In this document: one piece after another, positions 12,069 through 24,388 of the stretch
How the letters are laid out: each line of letters begins with the position of its first letter
Numbering within the stretch: position 1 is the first letter of the stretch
Assembly: GCA_963556255.1 (NCBI GenBank)
Contig: OY744610.1
Location: forward strand, 15,449,339 to 15,513,338
DNA length: 64,000 nucleotides
Direction: 5' to 3'
DNA from: Allolobophora icterica
Taxonomy: Eukaryota; Annelida; Clitellata; Crassiclitellata; Lumbricidae
Notes under the pieces: generated by a model
Database searches by the model: none
Told to the model about the DNA's origin: nothing
Seen by the model: only the letters and a program-made list of their open reading frames with translations
Made by a program: the position numbers and the translations under genes

Positions 12069-15000
12069 AATGTTATTAATGTAAAAGACATTGCAGGCTA
12101 AAATCGTGTTAATGGCGACACTGTAGAGATGATAAATTTAAAACCACAAAACAATAACCGCGAGTGCCTGCTTGGGCAATTCGATGATTGGGAATTGATA
12201 TCTGTACTCTTGGCTTCAACTTACCTTGGCCGATTTCTGATTGTACAGACTTGCTCTGTCTACAAACACATCAAACTGCATGTAAAACAAGTCACTGATC
12301 ATATGGCGCACATTGTAAAGTGTTGTTTGCAAATACATTTATGTTTGATTGGAGGACTGCGTGTGATAACGTTGGAAACAGTGAGAGAATTGCTTTCCTA
12401 GATGTCGGTTACTTTCAATGGTCACTTTTTAAAAATAATGTACACAGTCTCATCTGCTCTTCAGGCTTCAAGTTGCCTCTATGGATTTCGAATGGTCTAT
12501 AGATGATGTACCTGCAAACATGTCAAACTGGAAGAAGCCACTGGTTCTAGGCGGAGCTGTGGCGACAAACACACTATGTCAAAGTTTGTCAAAGGTTCTA
12601 CGCAAATACGTTTAAGTGACGGACTGCCTGTGATTACGCATGAAAACACTAAGAGAATTGCTTTCCTAGATGTTGGTTACTTTAAGTAGTGACTTCTGGA
12701 AAATAATTCATGCAGTCACATTAATTCTTTATTCATTTCTCACAATGATATATTTTGGTTGTTCGTGGATATGCGTTTGCCTATTGCAAAACTTTATTAT
12801 ATGGACAAAAATTGTAGATTAAACACACAAAAAGTGGGATTTGTTGCATTTCCCGTAAGAACCGTGTCTTTTGTATTTCCAGAGAGTCACGCTACATAGG
12901 CCTACAGTGAATATTCTTGTGGTAATAAACACTCAAGAAAATTTGTCATGAGGTTATATAATAATTAAAATTAGTTTTCGAAGCGATTCACTAAAGATAC
13001 GTTGTTTGAGAAGTCAGTTTCACTGCTAAATAATCGCACTTCCGCATTACTGCCAACAAATATTAAGCACCAAAACTTTCCAAAGCTTAGGCCTAACACT
13101 GGTGCAGATAGTAATTATTTAAACTTATGACAAATAACAGTTGCTGCTTTAAAAGCATTACTTCAGTTGTGTATCCAACTATTTTCGGAACAAAATGCAG
13201 TGGCGTATTTCCAGATAGATTGGAACTAATAGTTGTACGAAATCTTATGACATCGAAGGCCATCGACGTCGATAGTAAACAGTTGTGTGTAGTTTTAGTC
13301 GAAGACCAAAAACTAAGCTGCACTAAGCAGATTAATTATCTGTAGGTCTGTAAGTCTGAAATAATAATTGCAACATCACGAAATGGGAAATCACAAACTA
13401 TATACTAACTACGTCGATACGATAACAACGTATTGTCTCAGTATGATGACGAAATGTTCTGTGGCCACTGTAGATACGCGACAACTCGATATTCAGTATT
13501 CGAAGTCTCCAATCAAATCTAAGAACTTTTGTAGCGCCTATGTCATACTTATCAAAGCATAAGTCCATGTTCGATACTGTAAAATTTCAAGGTGAGTCTG
13601 GTCAAAAGCCAAGAAGGAGTCCAAGACATCCGGAAGCAGGCTACTTAGGAAATGAGTCTAGGATAAGATTAGTTTTAGTTAAAATCTGAAGGCGAGAACA
13701 GACTGCCGAACGAACTTTAGTCTTGGAAGATCAGCAACGGAAAAGGCGCGTTTACCTATGCAAAGCCCTCTTTGTCCACGGAATATTGAGAATGAGAAAG
13801 TCTCAAGACTTGGTTGAGTACAGGTCTTGTGGAGTCAGCAAAAATTGCCAAAGACTGATGATAAGATTGAATGAAATGAAGTGGGCAGATAATTTGTTGA
13901 TTATACTCGCATTTTGGAGTTTTAGAAAAGCCCTGGCTAATTTTTATAGACTGTTTGAAAATTGAGTTAGCTTTCGAAATACTAGATACGAGTAGGCAGT
14001 CATCAATAGTTTCATATATTGGTTTGTTTTGTGTTTTGCACCAAAATAGCGTTCTCAGGCGTTCTCTGTGGATGGTTTGAAGCTCTGGAATTCACTACGG
14101 TACCTAGCCTTATGCGTTGTGTCTGTTCTCCAATGTCAGTCAGAACTAAACAAAACCAATTCTGTTTCAGTTGCTTACGAAACTTAGAGTGAGTTTTGGT
14201 TAATCTGACTTAAAACTTTCGACCTGGTTTCTCTAGTGAACAATGGCTCTGACTACGACTTCACTTGAAGCTTCCACCGATTGATGTTTAATGCAATTTG
14301 ATAACAGCGCTACTTTCGACATTAGAATCTGATGGCAGAGTTCAGGACCAGGAAGTCACCAGAGTTGACTTTTCACTAGTGGAGCCATTGCAACAATCCT
14401 CGCAGACCTGCTCATGTGCAGCGGTAAGCTGTCATTTCTGTAAAATACACATCCCTTATATGTTATGGTATGCATATAATATTATTTATTTCAATTACCT
14501 AACGAATTAATTAAATTATTAGATTATATATTAAATCCTATTAAAACCATACCATATATTAATAATTACATAACAACGCTTGAAACAATGCAGTGAATTA
14601 TTTCCCGAAGCAGTCAAAACAATTATCAGGCTAAAAAACCAATGATGGGTGAAAATCGGTTTGCCTTGTGAGGCGTCAAATTGAAGTCAGTGCATCGTAA
14701 TTGTAATTATAATTACGACAATATAATATAGCATCGTTGGTAGCAAGCTACTTCGAGGATGCTTTACACGCGCACACATCGCAAAATCGAAACATTAACA
14801 TTTTACTGTCCTATTCAAGGTTAGTCAATATTACAATTCGCAACCTGGATTAGGTGACACTAAATATCTATTTCAACACGTAATATTAACGAATTATTAT
14901 TATTATTACACCGCACATACTCGAGCAATAATTTCTATCCATACCCTAGATATCTCAAATTGAACTGTTGATTTCCAGCGAATTATCAATCACAGTTTAT

Positions 15001-15089
15001 TACTCTAGCATGGTCGTTGTTAACAACTTATAATCTAATAGCCAATAACTATTAACATTATTTTGGGTGTTTACTGACCTTTTGGTAGA
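12069..15089. other. Region downstream of Mab-21 copy 1, non-coding
   Basis: No supported gene. A segment at about 12320-12450 is repeated, diverged, at about 12580-12720 (shared AGAGAATTGCTTTCCTAGATGT and GGTTACTTT). The segment 13010-13360 is the partner of 4290-4625. A LINE tail in inverse orientation lies at 14690-14790. The rest is A/T-rich with only short uninformative frames. Confidence 0.6.
14690..14790 (-). mobile_element. LINE 3' tail fragment
   Basis: In reverse complement this matches the tail at 7430-7530 (GCATCCTcgAAGTAGCTTGCTACCAA-type words followed by ATAAT-rich sequence). It is a 5'-truncated copy of the same LINE family. No coding sequence remains. Confidence 0.6.
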
Positions 15090-15755
15090 GTAACTTAGGG
15101 TAAACGTACGTTTTAGCGTAATTAATTATTGGACGAAATGTCCACGTTCGCTTTAGCGTAATTAATTATTGAAAGCTGTATGAGCGATGAAAATACAAAT
15201 CAAACTGGAAGCTGGATTAGCGATGAAAATATAAGTCAAACTGGAAGCTGGATTAGCGATGAAAATGGAGATCAAACGAGAAGCTGGATGTGCAAAGTAG
15301 GTAATCCTCCACGTTACGTGCGTTCATTATATGTACACTCTTATAGTGGATAGTTATCAGCAATTGTGATAACTGATGGAAATATAACTCAAACTGGAAG
15401 TTGGATGATTGATAAAAATCTTATTGAAACTAGAAGCTGGACAAATGATGAAAATATTACATAATAAACGGAAACTAGGAGTTGGAATTGCGATGAAACT
15501 GTATCGTTTAACGCCGATAATTATCATTGCCGTGGATCAGCGATGAAAACATTTTATAGTAAAACTTTAAATGGAAGCTGGATATGCGATGAAAATGAGC
15601 TAAAACTGGAAGCTGGATGGATGAACGATTAAAACGTGTAATATTAAAGTAAACTAGAAGCTGGAAGGTGGATTAAATAATTATTTACGCTATTAATTTT
15701 TCCGAAATCCTCACAATAATTAATTACGCTAAAGCGTACGTTTACCGTAACTTAG
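15090..15755. mobile_element. Non-autonomous TIR DNA transposon with 9-bp target duplication
   Basis: The element spans 15099-15746. Its termini are inverted repeats beginning GGTAAACGTACG and extending about 34 bp to AATTAATTATT with one or two mismatches. The flanking 9 bp, GTAACTTAG, is identical on both sides (15090-15098 and 15747-15755). A 9-bp duplication fits the Mutator-like superfamily best, but other families cannot be excluded. The inside has no coding frame. It holds tandem and scattered copies of a roughly 36-bp unit containing AACTGGAAGCTGGAT and GCGATGAAAAT. The left inverted repeat is partly duplicated at 15145-15175. Confidence 0.85.
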
Positions 15756-15874
15756 TGTTGATTTCGGATGAAAAGTCCAATCGTAAGCACGCTATAATTT
15801 TACACAAACTCGAGAAAGCGGAAATACTCAATGCGCATGCGCACTGCAGATACGGTAAACAATCCCAGAAGTCT

Positions 15875-16084
15875 GCTTAGCAAGAAGACCGCATCTGATG
15901 ATACGGCCTTTTTACTAAGCACACTAGCCTTTCATTGCACTTACGGTGATTGTAATATGGCTATATCTCAGCCACCAGCTCAGATACGCCCTTATTGCTT
16001 TGTACCAATGTGTAGCGCTAGTATGCCGACTACGGTAACAACTCAAAATTGGGGAAAAAATCAGTTACGGTCTTCTTGCTAAGC
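15875..16084. repeat. Spaced 17-bp perfect inverted repeat
   Basis: GCTTAGCAAGAAGACCG at 15875-15891 is exactly inverted at 16068-16084, with 176 bp between. A third, shorter related word (CTAAGCACACTAG) lies between them. It may be the remnant of another inverted-repeat element. No target duplication was recognised. Confidence 0.6.
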
Positions 16085-17680
16085 ACGCAAGTGTAGTGGA
16101 CAGGCAATATACTCGAATATGGTTGAAAACATGCGAGAAACACTACACTGGCTTTCTGTGGAGGAGCGGCAATTTGGACAGCTCACGACGATTGGCACTG
16201 CAATTCAATGGGATGATCTAGCCTACACTGTTTCCGTACATCTTTGATAACTCGTCGGGTTTTCTCGTGTATCTTGCAATAATATTCCTTTAAATGTACG
16301 TACTGTTTCAAGTGATTCAATTCAACACATTTTGTGTTTCGCTTTCGGAGGTACGTGAAATGTTAAAGGTCACTGTTTTGCAACATTACATTGCATTAGA
16401 ACATACACGTATGATATAGACCATGACAATGCCACTTGTGCAGGCCTGTTTCCGGCATCAATCTTTTTTATATTTTGACGCTTATATTTTTGCCTAAGTT
16501 TGCGCTTAGCAGTTTCATGTTGGATGAACCACACTACCTATAAAAAGGAAACACTGAGCTTGGGGTGTCAATGCGTATGCGTAGTTTTGCAAGCTGTGCT
16601 CCATCTTATCGTATGGAGCTATACGGTTTCTTCTATCTATGGACGCAGATTTCTTCGCTCTGCTACCGAATGTTGTTTCCACGGCCAAACCTTCCACCTT
16701 CCAGCAAAGAAGGTTCGCTATGGTCGATCCATCTTCATAAATAAGTTACGCAACCACCTGTGACAGGTATGAGTTCCTGGACTTATTCCTGTAGGCGCTT
16801 TAAAGCTATTGTCTTTCACTGTAGATTAAAGTTCTCAAGTCCGGACCGTTTCTGATTATTTCCTCTTAAAGTGGGATAAACAAATTCTTTAAACAAATAA
16901 AAATTTGAAGACAAAGATCAATGTGAAGTAAATAAGTACATTTCAGTGTATGGGAAATGAGTGAAACACATTTATGTCTGTCGATGACTCTATAAGGATG
17001 TGCAATTTACGACATGCTAAGCAGCTTACTTAGTGACTAAGAATAGAATCTTGAAATGAATCATGAAATCATCAAAACAACAAAGCAACAACTACTCCGG
17101 ATAAATGATAAACTTGATAACATATTTTATCTTTACAAATGACAGAATTAGAATATAACACCAGAACTTATCGAAGGCTAACAAATCTAACTAATTTTGA
17201 TACTGAAAACATCAAGAATAGGAAAAGTCTAAACAAAATCAGACAAAGTAATGCAAAGTTAACAGCTCTATAAAAAGTGCCTATATCCTGCAGAAGAGCT
17301 AAGCAGTTAAATCCAAGACTTAACAGTGAAATTGTCAAAAGTGGAACTCAGAACCGAACACTTCATTGCGTCCTTCATAACTAATAGATAACTGGTATTT
17401 GATAACCTGAAACAGAGTAAACTTACTTTTTCAGTTACGGGGAATGAAACTCGGCACCGTAGACGAATGGGCATATAAAAAGGACCACGAAGGTACCATA
17501 AAACAGAATAATTAATGTCTGTTTCTCAAACTAAAATGATTATGTACTTACATGCTCATGTAACCTGGCACTTCTATTTTACCTTTCATTTGTATCTGAA
17601 ATCACAATTGTATCAATCTTTCTTCAATGTTTAACTCTGGAGATTTGTAATTATTCAAGGGTCAAGAAATAAGTCGTCGG
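16085..17680. other. Non-coding stretch
   Basis: I see no gene, recognisable transposon or strong repeat here. Sequence is A/T-rich with short open frames lacking domain signals. Confidence 0.5.
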
Positions 17681-18690
17681 ATGGAGGAAAGCCATGACTA
17701 TAACAATGCTCTAGAATTCCTATTCTATTTCAAACAGTTCATCACATATAGGCCTACTACATCCAAAAGATTTTGCCAACTACTTCAGCAAATGATTTCT
17801 AACATAACAGACACTTGTATGGCTTCTCTCCAGTATGAGTTATCATATGCGTTTCCAGCCGAATACCTTGAACAAATGATTTCTGACATTATTGACACAT
17901 GTAGGCTATGGTTACTCGCCAGCATGGGTTCTCGTGTGTATTTTCAGATTACTATCCCTAGTAAATGATTTCTGACATAACTGACACGTGTATGGTTTTT
18001 CGCCAGTATGGGTTCTCGTGTGTACTTTCAGGTATATATCCACAGCAAATGATTTCTGACATAACAGACACTTGTATGGCTTGTCTCCAGTATGAGTTAT
18101 CATATGCGTTTCCAGATTAATATCTTGAGCAAATGATTTCTGACATAATTGACACCTATAAAGTTTTTCGCCAGTATGGGTTCTCGAGTGTATTTTTAAA
18201 TTACTATCACTAGCAAATGATTTCTGACATAGCTGCACATGTATGGTTTTTCGCCAGTATGGGCTCTCGTGTGTATTTTTCAGGAGACTACGATAATATA
18301 ATGATTTCTGACATAACTGGCTCCTGTATGATTTTTCGCCAGTATGGGTTATCGTATGCATTGTCATACTACCTACATTTTCATATGATTTCTCACAAAC
18401 TGAAATTTCTATGATCTCTCTCCAGGATGGGTTATCGTATGAGCTGCCAGGTGATCACCTTGAGCGTCCGATTTTTGATATAAGAAATACTTAAATGGTT
18501 TTGCTCCAGTATGGGTTCTTGCATGCCTCTCCAAATCAACAGGCTGTGTCACTTGATATGATTGAGATATGTGTAAGTTTTCTTTAGTAATGGTTTTGGT
18601 ATGCATTTCAAAGCAATGTTCTGTGCAAATATCTTCTGTCGTAGTTGAAGAAAGTGCAGTTTTCGCTCCTGGTAATCTTCCAAACATCAC
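17681..18690 (-). pseudogene. Decayed C2H2 zinc-finger gene (tandem fingers)
   Basis: Read on the minus strand, the region is a row of TFIIIA-type zinc-finger units of about 84 bp joined by the standard HTGEKPY linker. Three consecutive fingers are intact in the middle (frame 18367-17912): YRCQLCQKSFAQDINLETHMITH-type units with C-x2-C and H-x3-H. One finger upstream has lost its first Cys. The frame breaks between 18409 and 18367, where the helix region is scrambled. Another degenerate finger (KYFLYQKSDAQGDHLAAH) lies at about 18420-18500, and further decayed units lie downstream to about 17690. C2H2 arrays normally bind DNA. This one has a stop after the third good finger and several shifts, so it is most likely a pseudogene, though a short three-finger product cannot be excluded. 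Confidence 0.8.
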
Positions 18691-18699
18691 TAATTTGCA

Positions 18700-19430
18700 G
18701 TTACTGACATTTATGATGCCTTCCCTTTCGTATTGTGTCTGAGATGTTTAGAAGTTCGAGTCATGTTTCATGGGTCAGTAATAGCTCCTCTTCGAGTGCA
18801 GTAAGAAATTAGTCACGCAGAAAGGCAATTATCTTCGGAACCAAATGTTTAAACCAGTGCGGTTTTCTTTATAATAGCACATCATTGACTTAATGTTCAA
18901 TACTGATGCTAGCTGACAATGAAATGGTTGTCAATCATGAAAGAACTCTGCATTCAAATAAATCCACTAAAATGATCTCGGTGATGATCAATGAGACACA
19001 GATTTACTTTTACAACTCACATTTAAGTTCCAACAATGTTGGTCGTCTTCTTGATGCGCTCGCTAAAGAGAACAACTACATGCACGAACCTAAAAGTGCT
19101 AAGTATTTATTATAACTTACTTAAGAGGTATTCTTTATGTCAGTTCATTATTCGAACCTTATAATATATTTAACATGTGATTCGTTATCATCGAATTATG
19201 AATTTACAGCAAATGGTAAGTTCCATACAAGAGGTTTATTTTTCATTTGCAGGTATCATAGATAAGATTCTTTACATTGATGGAACAAGAGACTTGACTC
19301 GTTAAGTGATTCAGCAAGCATTGAGCACTCCGATATCCCAGGATAATAATCTTAAAAACTAGGGAGAAACTTGTTGACGAGTAGATAATAGGAACTCACA
19401 CATGATGCTCCGGAGGTTTGAATCAGCAGA
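18700..19430. other. Non-coding stretch
   Basis: Nothing recognisable. A 69-codon frame at 18906-19115 has no domain signal. Confidence 0.45.
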
Positions 19431-20330
19431 AGAGAGAGCAATCCTGTGCGAAGTAACCGGTTAGTAGTCATGGGAATTAGTCCAGGTAGCAATGAATAAT
19501 GATAAGTTCGTGTTAAGGAAGATGAAGATGAACGCCTCGAGGAGAAGGAAAGCGATGCCAGTTAGTCCTTGCTCAGAAGAGAAGGCAGCAGCGACAGCAG
19601 ATCCTGCATGGACGGGATCTTGACTGGCTTGCAACCCGAATCTTGCGTCAACTGGATGATTGGAATTCCCTCCGACGTCCAGGCTGAACACTCTCTCCCC
19701 TCTTTAACAAAGGCCCGGGCTTTGGCATAGATTTGCGCATTTCCTGATGAAAGATGCTCATTTACGTAAACGGCTGTCTTACGTAGCTTGTATACAAGAT
19801 TTCTGACTCTCAGAGAAGAAAACTTTACGATGATCGGTCGCTGCTTCTCTTTTCCTCTCTTGGGCAACCTGTGTGTAGTTGCAGAGGTCGAGCGTTGCCT
19901 GCATCGCTTCATTTTCGGCTTCTTCTTTGGCTCCTGCAGCAGTTTCCAATTCCTCCACTCCATGTCAAACCAGATCTGACATCCTAGCTTCTGTTTCCAG
20001 CTGATCATTTCTTTAGATTTAGAGCTATTTAAGGTAAGGTTATTGGCAAAAGCCCAGGTAGAGATTAAATGCAGTTCAGATGGAATAGTATGAGCTTGAG
20101 AGGATCCAGTAAGGAGGTAGGCGTCATCTGCAGATTTGAACATAAGATTAAGAGGCTGAAGAGGGTGCAGGTCAGAACCAGTAATGGAGAAGTTGGTAGG
20201 TCCTAAGACTGAGCCTTGAACTATACTAGCATTGATTGGGAGGAGAAATGAAGGGTGACCTTTGAATATAATTATAGTGAGGTGTGAGCGTTCAAGATGA
20301 TATTCAACTAGCCAGTTATAGATTTACTCA
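19430..20330 (-). mobile_element. Rearranged LINE: reverse-transcriptase piece joined to an ORF1 piece
   Basis: On the minus strand, 20330-20020 reads as a reverse-transcriptase fragment: INASIVQGSVLGP, SDLHPLQP, then KSADDAYLL in place of the usual F/YADD, and ANNLTLNSSKSKE. The same open frame (20143-19562) continues into sequence typical of LINE ORF1 proteins: RPIIVKFSSLRVRN, VYVNEHLS, and YAKARAFVKEGR with a Trp soon after. In an intact LINE ORF1 precedes ORF2, so the order here is inverted. Either two elements are juxtaposed or one is rearranged. The catalytic motif is altered and both parts are truncated, so it is inactive. Confidence 0.75.
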
Positions 20331-20621
20331 CATCTCTCCCCTGCATATACGGCCTACTCCCCTTGTTCCTTTCTATCTATGAAGGATCTAGGAAGGGGCA
20401 ACGCTCCTGATGGTTAATTACAACTATTATGAATAAGAAACGCCAATACTCTCCAAAACTTGACTAATGGTCATCTTCACCAACAGTAGGCGTTTTGGAA
20501 AGAATCCTTCATCTCAAGGACTGGAATAAACTGACGCAAGCGTCCCTCTCAGCATTTAGCACAATCACTGAAAATTCACAAATGTTCTGTCTATAACACC
20601 AGGAATGAATGGCGGCTCATC

Positions 20622-21639
20622 GAAGAAGGGAGTGTGATTCTCGTTAACGTTAACGATAACGAAAATGTTCGTTAACGAACAAAAAATGATTTCGTTAACG
20701 ATAACTATAACTGTAACTAAAAAATATAATTAACTATAACTATAACTATAACGAAAATAACACTAACGAAAATTCATCGTTATTTTCGTTAATGAAAGAA
20801 AAAAATGTAATATCGATAAACATGAGAATTAAAAAATGCGCTACAACAGCCTATGTTGGCCTCGTCGATATTTGTAGATATGGACGGTATTATTGTATTA
20901 AATGTAATTATTGTGTACACGTTTCTATAACGATTGCGACATAAGTTGACTAGCGCAAATTTGCAAAATTAGTATTAAAGATAGATATTAAACAGTGAGA
21001 AACTTTTGATTTTAATTTCTATGTTAAAAGGAATATTATAAAAAAAAACGTTATCATCTTTAGGTCCTAGGCCTATGTTCAATATAGAAATGTTCATAAT
21101 AAAATCAAATTGAATACACATTTAAAAGAAAACGAGATTGTATACTTGGAATGGAAAAAATCCATTAAATATCTGTGACAGACAGTGATTCCACATTTAG
21201 GCCTACTGTAGCAATTAAGTATCAAATTCAAGTCTGAATAACAATATTTTGTTTTTTCGGCAATTTCAGTTTTTTTGCATTTGTTAGAGTTTTAGAAATT
21301 TTCTGGGGTGGGGTATTTTTTGACATAATTTTTTTAGGGTTCCTTGAATGCTTGACAGTTGTTGACAAGGGGAGATCAAAAACTGTCGAAAATTTGTTGA
21401 CATATAGCCTAATCGATTACCCCATAGGGACCATGCAGGCGCAGCGCCTTCGGGGCCAATTGTAAATATATGTACTAACTAAAATTAACTAAAATAAAAG
21501 TCCAGTAACTATAACTATAACTATAACTAAAAAATAATACTAACTATAACTGTAACTATAACTAAAATAAAAAATCATTAACTATAACTGTAACTATAAC
21601 TAAAATAAAATCTGTAAGGAGAATCACACTGGAAGAAGG
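20622..21639. mobile_element. hAT-like non-autonomous element
   Basis: The element (20630-21631) is bounded by GAGTGTGATTCTC on the left and GAGAATCACACTG on the right, a 13-bp inverted repeat with one mismatch at the outermost base. The 8-bp duplication GAAGAAGG flanks it at 20622-20629 and 21632-21639. CAGTG termini and an 8-bp duplication indicate hAT. The inside has no transposase. Both subterminal regions are made of short words such as GTTAACG and ACTATAACTATAACT in opposite sense, so the element can fold back extensively. Confidence 0.85.
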
Positions 21640-22034
21640 TCGAAAACCTTAAACATTAAAAGGAATTAAACTGATTTAAAACTGTGGGAGCACAGTAAAT
21701 ACTTTCCATCAATATTGCACAGTATGGATACTATCTTGCATGCTTGGTCTTGTTCTCCTCTCGTTTTAGTACCATCTTACTGTAAAAATATGTTGATAAT
21801 GCCTTCCTTACTAAGTTCAGAAGTACACGAACGATGTTCAATGTAACTAAGAACAGAGCATTTTTCAGTTAGCAAACATTGCTCATAATTATAATTAGAA
21901 GAATCACCAGCTGCAGGTTCGAGCTCACAGGCTGACCCAAATAATAGCTTCCCAACTAGAGTTGATATTTGACGAAAAGTTCAGAGTTTCTGCTGCACGT
22001 AGAAACTAGAATGAGAAGTATACGGGTATACGAA

Positions 22035-24347
22035 TTATTCAAAGCAGCAAAAGTACAAACATGGAATCTGACCGGAAGTCTCAGAAGTGTTTGCTGAACC
22101 CTTGGATCGTTTAAAAGTGAATGTGACTTTTTCTTTCGTGCATATCGCTTGACATGGATTACCAAAGTAGCCGATGTAATCATGAGCCTTCGCCTTTATT
22201 GAATGAACAACTCCAGCCGTTATGAATATTGCTTCATCCAGCGGAATTTTGAAAGGATCTGAATCCCCAGTATAAGGAACTGTAACCCTCTTCTTGAAAA
22301 GAGAGGTGGTCGACTGCTTAACTTCAACATCGACAGCATATCCTTTTCCATTGAATCCGGTGTATAAACCAACTCCAGTCAGCAGGATATCTCGATCAGT
22401 TGTGAAATCCAGAGCATCAAACATTGAATGGCCTATTAAACCCCAGCCCACACTTACACAAGTAACTGTTCGATCGATCCAGGTTTCCTCACTGTGTCTT
22501 CGCTCAGTCGAAAACATCAATTGAGAGCCCTTCTTCTTTGTCGCCAAGAAGTTGTAGATTGATGCTTTCTCTTTTTCTGTCAACACGTTTTTACCTTCAC
22601 TGATTTCAGCGAATTCGGTCAGTGTCATGACTGGAAAGCGTATCTGGAACAGTAGGCCACCAAGTATCTCTCTGATCTGTTGGTCTGTTGGGTTCTGTGT
22701 TGATCCTTTATGCTGAAATTGGCGCTTAACCCAAGCGATACAAGTTTCGTATATGACAATCTCCTTTACTGGCATCCTATCCATCTGAAGTATTGTTTCC
22801 ATGGTAAGTGGTGATGCAGAAATTATCTCTGTTCCTGTCAGAACGGCTTTTGCATTCTCAAAAATCAGCTGAAGACATTTACTCTTGAGTTTCGTGTCAT
22901 CAAATAACAAACTCTGTTCCAGAACTTGTATGACGTTGTTCACATTGCGACCCTCCGATTTCGAATGATATATTCCGCATTCTCTGACTAATTTAGGCAG
23001 CTTGTATTTCTTGGCAGCGTACATCAAAGAAGCCGCTGTTTCAACATTTACTGCAACGCCTTCGTAGTAGATGTAGCTGGAAAGAAAATGTCACAGTAAA
23101 GTTTTCATTATAGATACAATTGGGGAAGTAACTTATTCCAGCAATAAATTTAGGAAATATATATATCTCATGCACCGATTACATTTCATAACGTTCAAAT
23201 GTGTGGCAACGCAGCTTATGAAAATATAATCGAAGATTATTTTATAAAACAATGAGAAGTTTCTGACCAGTAATAAGGGAGTGCAATAAAAAAGGACTCT
23301 TGGGTTAAGATAACCAGTATGATAGAAATTGAAATTTGTTTAGCAATTTAGGCTATTACTATATTTTATACTAGCAGGTTAACCCGGCGTTGCCCGGGGT
23401 TATAAGTTTCAATTCCTGTAGCGAATAAGCAAGAAATTTAGGTATAAGTTTAAATCCGTGTAGCGAATAAGGAAGAAATTTAGGCAACCTGTGGGGGAGA
23501 CTGCTTCGCAGTGTACGCGTGGACTGACTGCTTTGCAGTCGCCCTCTCGCGAAGACTGCTTCGCAGTCGGGGAGACTGCTTCGCAGTCTCCCGTGGACCG
23601 ACTGACTGCTTCTTTACCGGGCGTTGCCCGGGGTTATAAGTTTCAATCCCTGTAGCGAATAAGCAAGAAATTTAGGTATAAGTTTAAATCCGTGTAGCGA
23701 ATAAGGAAGAAATTTAGGCGACCTGTGGGGGAGACTGCTTCGCAGTCTCCTGTGGACTGACTGCTTCTTTACCGGGCGCTGCCCGGGGTTATAAGTTTCA
23801 ATCCCTGTAGCGAATAAGCAAGAAATTTACATCCAATTTTGCTGTAAGACGATGAATATAGTTCGAATCGATCGTAATAAAATTTTGTGCGAAAGTAAAC
23901 AACGTGTTTACGCGCATTATTAAACGCCATAAATCTAGCCCTCACTGCCCTTACTAAAGAAGAGTGTTTGAAGATACAATTTGGCTGTAAAACGACGAAT
24001 ATAGTTCGAATCGATCGTAATTAAATTTTGTGCGAAAGTAAACAACGTGTTTATGCAGATAATTAATGACGTTGGGGAATACCCGCGCCATAAATAGAAC
24101 CGCTTGTCGTAATGCGTAATATAAATGACGTTGGGGAATACCGGCGACATAAATAGAAGCTTCGCGCTGGGTCGTCGTGGACGGTCGGTTGGGTAGAGTT
24201 TTGGGGGATTTTCACCATGTTAGCGGTGAAAAGGGGGTAAGCGAACCCCTGCACTGGGTTTCCGGTGTCGAGACCGACACAGCAGTGAAGGTTTGGAGTG
24301 AAAAGGTGCAAAATTGTAGAAGTTAAGCCCGGTCAAACAGACAGACA

Positions 24348-24388
<41 letters not shown>

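Noticed and set aside
13093..13323. Ankyrin-like reading (SGNTPLHF) on the minus strand
   Set aside because: A single short match without neighbouring ankyrin repeats; the partner region at 4.3-4.6 kb does not keep it.
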